A stretch of DNA of 64,000 nt from Paenibacillus faecis (GTDB lineage Bacteria; Bacillota; Bacilli; Paenibacillales; Paenibacillaceae), in contig NZ_VSDO01000001.1 of the NCBI RefSeq assembly GCF_008084145.1, positions 758,840 to 822,839 of the forward strand. Reading direction: 5' to 3'. How positions within the stretch are numbered: the first letter of the stretch is position 1; each line of letters starts with the position of its first letter. The notes under the pieces are model-generated. The model was not told the origin of the DNA. It saw nothing but the letters and a program-made list of their open reading frames with translations, and did no database searches. The translations under genes were made by a program, and so were the position numbers. Positions 9,386 to 18,901 of the stretch are shown here, piece by piece.

Positions 9386-10699
9386 ATGTCAGAACAAGAT
9401 AATGTAAAGTCTGGTTATTGGTCCATTGCAACACAAAAACATCTTAAAGCCTATAGAACTGACAGCTCGAATATTGATGAATTTGATACCTTAAATACTG
9501 CAGGAAAAGCAGGAAGGTTATTAGGTGTTATTCGAGGAAATAATGAAATAGATAACATAAAAAAATTAGAAAAAATGGCTAACTCGGTTAATATATCCCC
9601 AAAAGAACTACACAGAATTATTCTTCCGATGCTTGAAGAAGCGTCTGATAAGCAAGTTGAGATTATTAGAAATAGTACAGGAGATATTACAGGAGTTGCA
9701 GAATACGTCTTTACTAATCATAATGTGTTAGATATTACGGGTAAAGTATTTGAAGTATCTGGTCCAACTCCTATAGAAAGAATCACTGTAGAAACGATGG
9801 ATGCAACAAAAAAAATACCTTACCTTCAGGGCGAACTCACTCAGCTTTTTAATATGCAAGGCTTTAGTGATCAAGAGATTCAACTAGCACTTACTCTACA
9901 AAGTCAATTTAAGTTAATTCAACTGTTAAATAAATCGAGAACTCATGATGCTATTATCAGTAATGAATACGTCTGGGGTCCCAATCATAAAAAAATCGCC
10001 ATGGCAATATCAGGCTTAGACTTTGGCAAAAAACAAAATCTTAAAGATATAATTGAACTAATACAAAGAACGCAAGGTTTCCCATTAGAGAAATTGCCTA
10101 ATATAGATAATGATTTATTTATGCTTGCGAAGAAAACTGGAATGATAAATCCTATTACAATAATCTCAAGTAGAGGAATTCAAAAGGATTTTGGATTTAG
10201 TTCAGAACTAATCAGTTCTGCAGGATATGAAGATGACATCCTAGACGATGTAAAGCTACTTCTAGCTTCGCTCAGATTTGGTGAAAACTATACCCAATAT
10301 TCAACAATTGAACAGACCGAAAGATTTCTTAGTTTTCTTATTGATAAGGGGAGAATTGGACCTCATCCAGCCAATGAAACTGACTATACGCTTCTAGAAA
10401 AAAAAGGTATTATTAAAGTCTCATATGGTTCACGCTACAACTATTATAGAGGTAGAAATGAAAGTGGCTATTTTCTTGAGCTAATTCGAAAAGATGTCGC
10501 ACAAGCCGCACTGGATATAATCAAAAGCCCTGATTATCATATTTCTTCTTCGAGCGATGTTACTGATTATTCATCATTATCTGATACAGGCTCCTTTGTA
10601 ACCCCTGAAGAAAACAGGATCCATCTCGGCGAATCTCCAGAACCTGTGAAGGAAGCTGAAGAATATTTGAACAGGGTCCTTAGAGATGAAATTTTGTAA
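9386..10699 (+). CDS. Unrecognised cargo protein, probably partner of the downstream nuclease
   Basis: The start at ATG 9386 follows a G-rich site (GGGGG, ~8 bases upstream); an in-frame ATG at 9248 lies inside the divergent gene and is unlikely. The 437-residue product is soluble with no signal peptide or membrane segment. The N-terminal ~90 residues are helical, the central part resembles alpha/beta folds, and residues ~330-370 (FLIDKGRIG, LLEKKGIIKVS) look like a winged-helix strand-turn. The C-terminal 50 residues are Ser/Glu-rich. I do not recognise the family. It lies 60 bases upstream of a PD-(D/E)xK gene on the same strand in an AT-rich block, so a two-gene defence unit is plausible but unproven. 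Confidence 0.55.
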   Translation: MSEQDNVKSGYWSIATQKHLKAYRTDSSNIDEFDTLNTAGKAGRLLGVIRGNNEIDNIKKLEKMANSVNISPKELHRIILPMLEEASDKQVEIIRNSTGDITGVAEYVFTNHNVLDITGKVFEVSGPTPIERITVETMDATKKIPYLQGELTQLFNMQGFSDQEIQLALTLQSQFKLIQLLNKSRTHDAIISNEYVWGPNHKKIAMAISGLDFGKKQNLKDIIELIQRTQGFPLEKLPNIDNDLFMLAKKTGMINPITIISSRGIQKDFGFSSELISSAGYEDDILDDVKLLLASLRFGENYTQYSTIEQTERFLSFLIDKGRIGPHPANETDYTLLEKKGIIKVSYGSRYNYYRGRNESGYFLELIRKDVAQAALDIIKSPDYHISSSSDVTDYSSLSDTGSFVTPEENRIHLGESPEPVKEAEEYLNRVLRDEIL

Positions 10700-10759
10700 C
10701 ATTGAAGGATTAACATTTGAAGAAAAGATACTGGTAGTTCAAGAAAGGAAGGTGCTTTA

Positions 10760-12139
10760 ATGTCTCCCGAGAACAATTCAAATAAAGAAGATTCCCTTGG
10801 TCTTGATGAACAAATGCAAGGTACTGAACAATCGGACATACCAACAAAAGATAAACCAACTGTAGTACCAGAACAAGTTCAACAACCAACATTTGACTTC
10901 CCAGGAACTATTGATAATAAAGAGAAACTAACAGCCATACAATTAAAAAATACGACTTCGTATGATCGTCAATTAAAACCTAATAGTCGATCTAATTCAA
11001 CTAAAAAAAAACCTAAAGATGGACCAACAATATCTAGTGGAGACTTACTTGAATTTAGAATGAAGAGATTACTTTATCATATGGGATACTTCACTAAAAC
11101 AGGAATTTTGCTAAAAACCAGTAATGATGATGCTGCAGACCCGATTACTGATTTAGATGTTTTCGGAATCTATATTCATAGAGACTTTTCAAAAAAGACA
11201 CTTTGGGTTGATTGTAAATCCGGCCAAGCGCGACCACATGATAGATTAACTTGGATCCAGGGAATACAAAGTTCACTCAAGGCTGACGATGTAATATTCG
11301 TTAAAAATGATGTGAGATTTGCTACCAAACAATACGCTCGAAAAACAGGAGTACAAATACTTGATATTCGGTTAATTGACAAGCTTGAGTCCGATTTTGG
11401 GGTAAAATATTCAGATTGGCGCGGCTCTTGGGATTATAATATTTTGAAAGATAAAAAGATAACTTTTTCTAGAATAAGTATTCCAAACAATGAATCATTC
11501 AAAAAAATTGGATCTTTTATTTCAAGTGATTACTGGAATCTTGATAATTTCACTAAAGCCAAAAAAAGTATAACTGCATTGAGGGATTTATCATCTTATG
11601 TTACCCTGCCGCTAGAAGAATCTCAACTTTCTGCTATTCGGTGGGCGATATATGAATTAGTATGTTTATTAACTTTGGCTATTCTTGATATTTCCAAGGA
11701 AGTGTATTATTTTTCTGAAGAAGAGAGACGTGAAACAATTACTGAAGGTCTTATTTCAAGCGAGATTCCCATAAAAAAAAGAAATGAAATTCTCGATGCT
11801 TCCTTTAAAATTGCGTTTAGCTTAGTTAAGCAACAAATTCCGGATTTCAATATTCCTACCAATAAGCAAACAGTTAATTTAACCCCTCCTAGTTATCATG
11901 AAGCTTTTTTAGACATGATTTCGAGGATCACAAAAAATCCTCATGCTTACTATGACATTCTACGGTATTTCGATTTTGTTCTGTATGAGTATGATTTAAA
12001 GGGCAAAGGAATTAATGAGAAAGAGTTGGGCCAATATTTTAATGATATAAAGAGCATTACAATGAGTGCAAAAACTTTACTTCATTTTATTCATCAAATC
12101 ACCGGTATACCAAAACAAATTTTCTCATCATTAATCTAA
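10760..12139 (+). CDS. PD-(D/E)xK nuclease-like protein with disordered N-terminus
   Basis: The start is ATG 10760, 7 bases after AAGGAAGGTG. Of 459 residues the first ~90 are hydrophilic, Gln/Lys/Pro-rich and probably disordered. Then comes a nuclease-like core: ISSGDLLEFRMKRLL (E98), ITDLDVFGI (D131/D133) and KTLWVDCKSG (D141, K143), i.e. the D-...-(D/E)xK pattern of restriction-endonuclease folds. The rest is helical and unrecognised. It probably forms a unit with the gene 60 bases upstream, and a shared bidirectional terminator follows. Cleavage activity is inferred from the motif only. Confidence 0.55.
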   Translation: MSPENNSNKEDSLGLDEQMQGTEQSDIPTKDKPTVVPEQVQQPTFDFPGTIDNKEKLTAIQLKNTTSYDRQLKPNSRSNSTKKKPKDGPTISSGDLLEFRMKRLLYHMGYFTKTGILLKTSNDDAADPITDLDVFGIYIHRDFSKKTLWVDCKSGQARPHDRLTWIQGIQSSLKADDVIFVKNDVRFATKQYARKTGVQILDIRLIDKLESDFGVKYSDWRGSWDYNILKDKKITFSRISIPNNESFKKIGSFISSDYWNLDNFTKAKKSITALRDLSSYVTLPLEESQLSAIRWAIYELVCLLTLAILDISKEVYYFSEEERRETITEGLISSEIPIKKRNEILDASFKIAFSLVKQQIPDFNIPTNKQTVNLTPPSYHEAFLDMISRITKNPHAYYDILRYFDFVLYEYDLKGKGINEKELGQYFNDIKSITMSAKTLLHFIHQITGIPKQIFSSLI

Positions 12140-12142
12140 ACG

Positions 12143-12182
12143 AAAAATAGCGTATAGATGATAATATCTACACGCTATTTTT
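12143..12182. terminator. Bidirectional terminator between convergent cargo genes
   Basis: AAAAATAGCGT (12143-12153) and ACGCTATTTTT (12172-12182) are perfect 11-base arms, with A-tract and T-tract on the two sides. It serves the nuclease gene on the plus strand and the three-gene operon on the minus strand; the minus-strand stop codon lies within the arm. Confidence 0.8.
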
Positions 12183-13860
12183 ATTCAGAAATACTAACAC
12201 ATATATGATATAATCCTGTTGCCATGCCATTTCTATTATGCTTAGTTAATACCATTTTGATACCTGAATAATAAAACTCGTTGTCTATACCATAATCAAT
12301 AGTTTCTAATTTATATGGATATTTGTGTTTAGTGATATGTTTTTTATATTTCGCCCAAAACAATCCAAAATCCTTTATCTTCACGTAACTAATAATAAAG
12401 TTATACGGAAGGCCAGTCGTGTCATATTTGAAAATTTTGTTAATGTGGAGATTTAAATAATTTGCATCTAATGATGATAAATTCAGCGCTTCAATAATTG
12501 AGTATGGAGAATTTTTTTCTTCAATAAGGAGATCTACTTCACCTGCGGATTTACCAGTATTTGAAATCCCCCACCTTGTTTGATCCTTTATATAAAATCC
12601 TGTTGTTTCTAGTATATTCTTTATGAATCCATTCCTATCGTCTTCAGAGGCATTTCGATATAGATGATTTCCTTGTAATTTTACACATGCATTAACTACT
12701 GAATTTAACAACACATCATATGAATAACGTTTTGTACTTTCAAGAAGCTTCCATACTGCGAGAGTTTTATTTGATTCATGCAAACCTTTTATAAATTCAT
12801 CTATATCTTTATCGTTAACCGTAGGATAAATCTCTTTAATATAACTAAGACTTGTATCTTGTCCAGAAATAGTATCACTAATGACAATTTGTTTTAAGTA
12901 ATTTAAGAATTCTTTTTCAATACTAGCTATACTATCTTGATTTAGTAATACATCGATTTTTGAAAGAGTAGCTTTATAATTAAACTTAAATATTGGTTCA
13001 ATAAAATGCTCAATAATTTTTCCGCTTGTATCTTTTACTACTTTTTCAAAGAAGGGATTTTCTTTATAGTCAACATTTTTCAACTCATAAAATTGAAGAC
13101 ATAAATAATTAAACTCTTTTCTATAATCTATCCAATAATCAGGATTTTCGCACTTAATTTTTTGTAACTTTGAAATACACCTACTAATTCCAATAAATAT
13201 TACGTTAGAGCATTCATCTAACGAAAGTAGTCTTGTTTCCCATATTAAAGCCATAATGTGTTCGTATAACTCATCTGCGGACTTTGACTTGGAGGATAAA
13301 CTATCTATTAAATATTGACAGATAAGTCTGAGTATCCTGGCATCAATTCTGTTATCATCATTTTTCACTGCTGATTCAAAAAAGCTTTCTGCCGCGGCTA
13401 TTTTTAGCTGGTAATCTTTTTTCGATAATGTATCGTTGGCGTCGAAAATTTGGATTAAACCCATTTGATAACTTGCTTCTGACACTATTTCACAATTCTT
13501 ATCTTCAAATTTTTCATTAAGAATTTCTTTTATATCATCCGATTCATTCTGATAAAATAAAGATAAATATTTAAGCCGTAAACACTCCAAACTGGTCTCC
13601 TGTGCATCTTCCCACTCATCAAGCAATAACCCAATGATTCGTCGTGGTTTAACTTTCCCCTTATAGACCAAGGTTAGTAAATTCTGTAAGGCCCTCCTCT
13701 TACAATATAATTTTTCACTAGATTCTTTTAAAACACTCTTAGCGAAAAGATAAATTTCTTTCTCATTTAATGTTTCGGCTTCAGAGAGAAAATTTTCTTC
13801 ATCCCAGTAACGTATTTTTTCCTTCAGCTCCCAACTAAAATATTCTTCACCTAGTTTCAT
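12181..13860 (-). CDS. Putative effector of a three-component ATPase defence system
   Basis: The 559-residue product is encoded last in a minus-strand three-gene operon; its ATG overlaps the stop of the ATPase gene by one base (TGATG). Residues ~1-400 are helical and HEAT/TPR-like, without a known motif. The C-terminal ~160 residues look like a restriction-endonuclease fold: an acidic helix (KNILETTGFYIKD), GEVDLLIEEK with a conserved D near residue 438, and a strand SIIEALNL where E is present but the usual lysine of ExK is replaced. It may therefore be a divergent or inactive nuclease. In ABC-three-component/Lamassu systems the variable gene of the operon is the effector, which fits this position. 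The specific activity is unknown. Confidence 0.5.
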   Translation of the reverse strand: MKLGEEYFSWELKEKIRYWDEENFLSEAETLNEKEIYLFAKSVLKESSEKLYCKRRALQNLLTLVYKGKVKPRRIIGLLLDEWEDAQETSLECLRLKYLSLFYQNESDDIKEILNEKFEDKNCEIVSEASYQMGLIQIFDANDTLSKKDYQLKIAAAESFFESAVKNDDNRIDARILRLICQYLIDSLSSKSKSADELYEHIMALIWETRLLSLDECSNVIFIGISRCISKLQKIKCENPDYWIDYRKEFNYLCLQFYELKNVDYKENPFFEKVVKDTSGKIIEHFIEPIFKFNYKATLSKIDVLLNQDSIASIEKEFLNYLKQIVISDTISGQDTSLSYIKEIYPTVNDKDIDEFIKGLHESNKTLAVWKLLESTKRYSYDVLLNSVVNACVKLQGNHLYRNASEDDRNGFIKNILETTGFYIKDQTRWGISNTGKSAGEVDLLIEEKNSPYSIIEALNLSSLDANYLNLHINKIFKYDTTGLPYNFIISYVKIKDFGLFWAKYKKHITKHKYPYKLETIDYGIDNEFYYSGIKMVLTKHNRNGMATGLYHICVSISE

Positions 13861-15938
13861 CAGAACACGTAATCTCCTTTAGAGTAGATCGTTTGATTCT
13901 TTAGAACGTTCTCCAATTCACGAGTTGCTGTACCAATAATTATTTGCAAATTCTCACCGTATCTATCATTAATATTTATGAGTACATCCTTCAATCCTTC
14001 CAAATATTTTGAATCACCTTCTTCTTTATTAGGACTGTCAATAATAAGAAATCGTGTATGACGTCCAAAACTTTTATCTATGTCCAGCTGTATAAGTCCT
14101 AAGTAAAAAGCAAGTTTCACTCTTAACTGTTCACCTTCTGCAATGTCATCAAATCTCATACTAACATCATTTTGTATATAAGTTATAGTAAATTTATTAT
14201 CGATCTTAATATCTGTTATTGATTCGAGTCCAAATTCATGGATCTCTGTTAACATCAGACTTGCCAAAGTGTCTAAAATACTTTTGCTCTTTTCATATCT
14301 TTTTTGATCTAGAAATTCAATCGCCGAATTTAGTACTTTTAGTTCCTCTTCCATTTTTTCTAATGTTATCTGTTCGTTACTACTATCACTTGCACTATCC
14401 CTCTTGTATAGCAACACAGCACGTTCAGCTATTAATTTTTTTTCTTCTTCTGATATATCACTACTATTTTGTCTAACCAAATCAATATTACTGACAATAT
14501 TTGAGAGCTCAGTTTCCATTTCTTCTTCATTTTTCCCCTGTAGTTTAAGCTGATTTCTTATTCCCTCAACTTCCCGATTCGCTTGTTTTAAACTATCTGT
14601 TATTTCCTGTATCTTCCCTTTAATTAATCTTATCTCTTCATCTAATTTCTTTAAAAGTGTTTTTAATTCGTCAATCTTAAGAATATAAACTTGCCTATTG
14701 TCATCATCGATTTTTACTTGCTCGTGGCATAAAGGGCACGTTCCATCGATTTCAGAGTAATGATTATTTACCTCATGATTACAGCTTGGACAACACTTAA
14801 TGTCTAGATTGGAAAAAAATTGCCCAATCTCTATATATTCTAGCAAGTCGTTAAGAAGTCGATCATTTTTTATTATTTCCTTACGAATTCTTCTTTCCTC
14901 ATTTTCATACTCCTCCAGTTTTCTTGATAGCTCCGCCTGCTTTTTAATTGCTCTTTGTAATTCTTGACTCGTCTTCAACGTTTCTGTATTAGTATGATTT
15001 AATTTTCTTATCATTCGGTTATAATCATTTTGGAGTCGGGAAAGTTCTTGCATCGGTGAACTGTTTTTAATTTGCTCTAGTTGCCTTTGAATTTGCTCCA
15101 ATCTAAGTTCATTTTCATTTTTTTCTGTTTTTCCCGCATTGATCTTCCTGTTCTCAAATTCCTTATGCTTGCTCAAGTCAAAGAGCAACATATCCTTCTT
15201 GACACCAAGATGATTTACCCATTTAGTATATTCAAAACCTAGCAACATTTGAAAAACCTTCTGATCCTGTCCCCCATAGAAAGACACACTATCTTTTGAT
15301 TCCAGATAAATTGACTTATAATATGTTTTCCAGCTTGCACCAGCTTCCACCAGGTCATTACTGTCTTTTGCAGAAGTCTTTTGTGTCCATTTTAATGAAT
15401 AGTAGGAAAATTGATTGAAGAAAAACTTCTGAATTTCTTCACTGTATTTTGTGTTACTATTCGCCTCAAAAATTATATTGCTATCAACAGAATTTTCATT
15501 AATAAGCTCCTTCCAAGGAATACTATATAGAATTCCATGGAATCTTTTTTCCAAAGATATCATTATAGAGTAGTCTTTATTACTAATCTTAAAACCTACG
15601 ATAATGTTTTTTATCCACGGTTTTACATCAGCTTTAATACTATTTACATCCCCAACTAAGGCAGACTTTAGAACCTTAAAGACTGTAGACTTCCCTCTCA
15701 AGTTATCTGCGATAATTAAATTGACACCTTGTTCAAACTCCTTTTTAAAATTTATACTGTCACCGTTTTTCTTTTGACCATTAAATCCCAGATAATTTAC
15801 AATCAATCTTTTTCCCGTTGAAATGGGCATATCTTCGAATGCAGAATCGAAATCAATAAGAGCGCTAGCTTGATTAAAATCTACATGCTTGAATCCTTCA
15901 ACTAATCTATTAATGAATCGTTCTAATTCCTTATTCAT
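13860..15938 (-). CDS. Rad50/SMC-like AAA ATPase with zinc-binding coiled-coil centre
   Basis: The 692-residue protein has the split ATPase layout of SMC/Rad50 proteins. Walker A is ADNLRGKST (residues 77-85), an unusual version in which the first G of GxxxxGKS/T is not canonical. Long coiled coils flank a centre with paired cysteines near residue 380-405 (CCPSCNHE and CPLCHEQV), a zinc ribbon or zinc hook. Near residue 630 comes Walker B TRFLIIDSPNKEEGD. Its ATG overlaps the upstream gene end (ATGA). In Lamassu-type systems such an ATPase senses foreign or aberrant DNA ends and controls an effector. Here the neighbours on both sides fit that three-gene layout, but the subtype is not one I can name. 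Confidence 0.7.
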   Translation of the reverse strand: MNKELERFINRLVEGFKHVDFNQASALIDFDSAFEDMPISTGKRLIVNYLGFNGQKKNGDSINFKKEFEQGVNLIIADNLRGKSTVFKVLKSALVGDVNSIKADVKPWIKNIIVGFKISNKDYSIMISLEKRFHGILYSIPWKELINENSVDSNIIFEANSNTKYSEEIQKFFFNQFSYYSLKWTQKTSAKDSNDLVEAGASWKTYYKSIYLESKDSVSFYGGQDQKVFQMLLGFEYTKWVNHLGVKKDMLLFDLSKHKEFENRKINAGKTEKNENELRLEQIQRQLEQIKNSSPMQELSRLQNDYNRMIRKLNHTNTETLKTSQELQRAIKKQAELSRKLEEYENEERRIRKEIIKNDRLLNDLLEYIEIGQFFSNLDIKCCPSCNHEVNNHYSEIDGTCPLCHEQVKIDDDNRQVYILKIDELKTLLKKLDEEIRLIKGKIQEITDSLKQANREVEGIRNQLKLQGKNEEEMETELSNIVSNIDLVRQNSSDISEEEKKLIAERAVLLYKRDSASDSSNEQITLEKMEEELKVLNSAIEFLDQKRYEKSKSILDTLASLMLTEIHEFGLESITDIKIDNKFTITYIQNDVSMRFDDIAEGEQLRVKLAFYLGLIQLDIDKSFGRHTRFLIIDSPNKEEGDSKYLEGLKDVLININDRYGENLQIIIGTATRELENVLKNQTIYSKGDYVF

Positions 15939-16591
15939 AGATTCTCACCAAACTCCTTAAAAAACTGATTTTTTACGAGTTCTTGTATGTCGGTAATATA
16001 CTCTTTATATGAAGTATTTCTATATTCATCAATCTGGTATTGGAGTGCTTTTAAATCTGAACCAGAGAAATCTCCGAAGTACTTTTTAATTAATTCACAT
16101 CTCTTAACATACCATTTCAACATTTCAAGATTCTTAAGATTTTCAGTCATTTTCTGATCTGCTTCCTTTGTAACATAATAACTCTTTTTGATTACCCTTA
16201 AGTTTGTATCACGTTCACTGGCGTATTCAATGAACCCACAGGATATTAAAAAGGCAATAACTTGATCTATGTCTTCATAAGCACCGAAAAAGAACTTTTC
16301 CATTTCTAACCTACGAACTTCGGGTTCGTTTTCGACGAATATTTTTATTATTTCATCTTTAATTTCTGCTTTTTTAATTGTTCCTGTCTTTAGTAGTTCC
16401 ATTAGTTCATAAGCAAGATAATCCGGGTTTCTTAACAGAAAATCTAATTTCTGAATTTTTACTTCAGTATGCAATACTTTACTACAATTGGGGCGCCTTG
16501 GATCATGATAATCCTCCCCAAAGAAATAGATGATAAAGAATATTCTAATACGATCTTTATACAACCTGATTTTGCTATAGTCTATTTCCAT
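15935..16591 (-). CDS. Small middle-component-like protein of the ATPase operon
   Basis: This 218-residue protein is the first gene of the minus-strand operon and overlaps the ATPase gene by four bases. It is mostly helical, with a KIQKLDFLLRNPDYLAYEL segment near residues 46-64 and a probable winged helix (IDQVIAFLISCGFIEYAS, then a YYVTKEADQKM strand). This pattern, a leucine-rich 'KLDFLLRxP' helix followed by wHTH, resembles the middle components of ABC-three-component systems (LmuC-like), which bridge the SMC-type ATPase and the effector. The resemblance is by eye and needs a profile search. No promoter could be fixed with confidence upstream. Confidence 0.5.
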   Translation of the reverse strand: MEIDYSKIRLYKDRIRIFFIIYFFGEDYHDPRRPNCSKVLHTEVKIQKLDFLLRNPDYLAYELMELLKTGTIKKAEIKDEIIKIFVENEPEVRRLEMEKFFFGAYEDIDQVIAFLISCGFIEYASERDTNLRVIKKSYYVTKEADQKMTENLKNLEMLKWYVKRCELIKKYFGDFSGSDLKALQYQIDEYRNTSYKEYITDIQELVKNQFFKEFGENL

Positions 16592-16776
16592 AAGATCCTG
16601 AATCCCCCATTTCCCTTTATATTAATTACGAAGTAACAAATGTCCTATTCAATGTATGACTATTGACTTATAGAAAAAAACTTGCATCTATGATTTCATT
16701 CGACATTTTCCTTCTTCTTCCTCCTTCTTCAAGTTCTCTCCCATTGATTTTTATTACAAAAGGTGGTTACAGTCCA

Positions 16777-17763
16777 ATGAAGATATCAAAATACCTGACC
16801 AAAGATGAAATAGCCCAAGCTAATAATATTAACTTAATCGAATTCGTCAAATCTCACGGCTACATACTCGAAAATGGTGGCCGCCGCGCGCTTCATGCGA
16901 AGCGAAGCGGCGGTCTTTACTTTTTCCGAGACAGTAATAAGTACTATCACTTCTCAACCAACACTCGTGGCGGTCCCATCGACTTTGTGATGCAATTTTT
17001 GCGAATGGATTTTAAAGAGGCCGTTGCGTATTTACTGGTGACTGACGTTCCTAAGTATCAACCAGCACCTTCCCTTCCCAAACCTTCCGGCGGCGAGCTT
17101 CAACTTCCTGATAAAGCGCCTAACAATATACGCGCAGCCTGGTACCTGATCCATGTCCGGGGTATCGATCCGGAAATCGTCTCTTGTCACATGTACGAAA
17201 AAAAGCTGTATCAACAAGGTAAGACCGGAAATTGCGTCTTTGTCGGGTACGATCAGAATGGAACGGCCAAATATTGCTCCTTGCGTGGTACAAGACCGGA
17301 ACGATCCTTTAAGCAGGATTGGCCCTACTCGGATAAAAGCTATCCGTTCCATATCATCGGAACCAGTCACAACGTCTATGTTTGCGAAAGTCCGATTGAT
17401 ACGATGAGCCATGCAACCCTGGCGAAATTAGCCAGTCGAGACTGGAAGGCAGACCACCGAATTTCGCTTGGATGTTTGTCAGATCAAGCGCTGGAGCGAT
17501 TTCTATATCATTACGACATTGAATCCATCATCTTTTGTTTGGACAACGATATGGATGCCACCTTCTACAACGGCAGTCCCGCCCCCAATTGGGGACAAGA
17601 GGCTGCTTTTAAATTTGCCCACAAGTACAGTGAATTGGGCTACCAGACCTCTATTGAGACACCACTCCTCAAGGACTTCAATGAAGATTTGAGAGCGATA
17701 CGCCAAGCAAATTATGAAACCAAAATGAATTTAAAGGAAGAAGATTTGGGGTACGAGTGTTAA
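16777..17763 (+). CDS. DUF3991 and TOPRIM domain protein (primase-like)
   Basis: The start is ATG 16777, 8-9 bases after AAAGGTGG; in-frame codons further upstream lack a ribosome site. The 328-residue protein has an N-terminal segment with a DnaG-like fold but no zinc-binding cysteines (YYHFSTNTRGGPIDFVMQF, ~residues 56-74), the DUF3991 region (AWYLIHVRGIDPEIV) and a TOPRIM domain with VYVCESPIDTMSHA (catalytic E ~211) and IIFCLDNDMDA (DxD ~258). Such proteins are standard genes of Firmicutes conjugative elements and probably act in priming or processing of the transferred strand. Backbone-like GC content returns here, between two AT-rich cargo blocks. Confidence 0.8.
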   Translation: MKISKYLTKDEIAQANNINLIEFVKSHGYILENGGRRALHAKRSGGLYFFRDSNKYYHFSTNTRGGPIDFVMQFLRMDFKEAVAYLLVTDVPKYQPAPSLPKPSGGELQLPDKAPNNIRAAWYLIHVRGIDPEIVSCHMYEKKLYQQGKTGNCVFVGYDQNGTAKYCSLRGTRPERSFKQDWPYSDKSYPFHIIGTSHNVYVCESPIDTMSHATLAKLASRDWKADHRISLGCLSDQALERFLYHYDIESIIFCLDNDMDATFYNGSPAPNWGQEAAFKFAHKYSELGYQTSIETPLLKDFNEDLRAIRQANYETKMNLKEEDLGYEC

Positions 17764-17787
17764 GATCTTTTTTTAAAAACAAAAAAA

Positions 17788-17840
17788 CTGCCCAAGAAAA
17801 TAGAGGGCTAGTATCTCTATTCTCTGTCTATACAGGGCAG
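17788..17840. terminator. Two-level hairpin after the TOPRIM gene
   Basis: CTGCCC (17788-17793) pairs with GGGCAG (17835-17840) and encloses AATAGAG/CTCTATT (17799-17805, 17815-17821). A run of A precedes it on the plus strand, so it could stop minus-strand transcription, with T-tract reading TTTTTTTGTTTTT. It lies between the backbone gene and the second cargo block. Confidence 0.5.
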
Positions 17841-17965
17841 CAATTTAGTAGCATTTCTTATAACGAATGACTTCCAAATGGATCGTTTTACCTCAACATA
17901 ACCTCTCTGAGAGAATCTCTATGAATCATGACGCGATAATGCTCGAAACATATGCAATTTCATTT

Positions 17966-18901
17966 CTAATAAATTTTATAAATATCCCATCCTGCGCTTT
18001 CAAGTTCTTTTAAATGTGGTTCACTGTCCTTATGAGTGGCTATACACAATAAATGCGTTGGTCTTGTCATCCCCACGTATGCCATCTTGAGACTTTTTTT
18101 TGTCATTTCTAGCCTTGGCGGAGTATGCTTACCCTTCATATATTCGATAATCGATTGTACATCATATTTTTTATTAAAATAGGTTTCTAGGTATAAAGTG
18201 GCTGTATGAGTTTCCCCTTTTACGCTATGAACTGTTGAAACATCAATAAGAATACGATCATCGTTCTTTTCGTATATATATTGATTAGTCTTTTGATCAT
18301 TCTGTAATATTTCATTTCTTGTTGTAGTGTTTAAAAAGGAAAGCAATTCTCTACTAGGCTTAACACCCATTTTCAAGCAAAAAACAGTATTTATAAAAAT
18401 TTTAACCTCTTGTAATATGTCTTCTTCTTTATACATTTTTAAGCACCACTCGGTGAGCTTGAATCTGAGTTCATCATAAAACTCTTCGTGATGCTTGCTA
18501 AAATAATCATTGAAAGAAGCTTCCGTGTACGGGAGACCATTTGATCGTTTTACACCTAATATTCGTAAACATTTCAATAAGGCACCCATTATTAAAAATC
18601 GTTTGGCTTCTACAGAATCACCTTGTATTTGTTCCCTAGCCATCTTCAAATAATCATTTAAACAATCAAAATCAAGTTTCTTATTTACTCCAGATTTATT
18701 GTACTGTTCGTAATAATCACATATTGATCGCTTACTATTAGGTTGACCAACCCAACCAATAGCTTTAAAAACAGCCCCTTTGAGTTGATACAATTTGTTT
18801 TCTAGAATTAAGTCTCCAAATTTGGGCATTACTTTTGAAACGGAGGAATCATCAAACACAATTACTTTCGGTTTAATATTTGGTATTTGAATCAATTTCA
18901 T
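17966..18901 (-). pseudogene. gajB: Gabija-like UvrD helicase, C-terminal half cut off by an IS
   Basis: This 311-codon stretch is the C-terminal half of a UvrD/PcrA-type helicase. It contains motif V (STVHSVKGETHTATLYLET, ~residue 227) and motif VI (MAYVGMTRPTHLLCIA, ~residue 280), but no Walker A. Its apparent ATG (18901) lies at the very edge of the inserted element. The N-terminal half lies on the other side of that element at 20415-21392. Reading across from ...KMNQ on one side to IPNIKPK on the other restores one frame, so both pieces were a single gene of roughly 620 codons. As it stands the helicase is probably non-functional. Confidence 0.8.
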
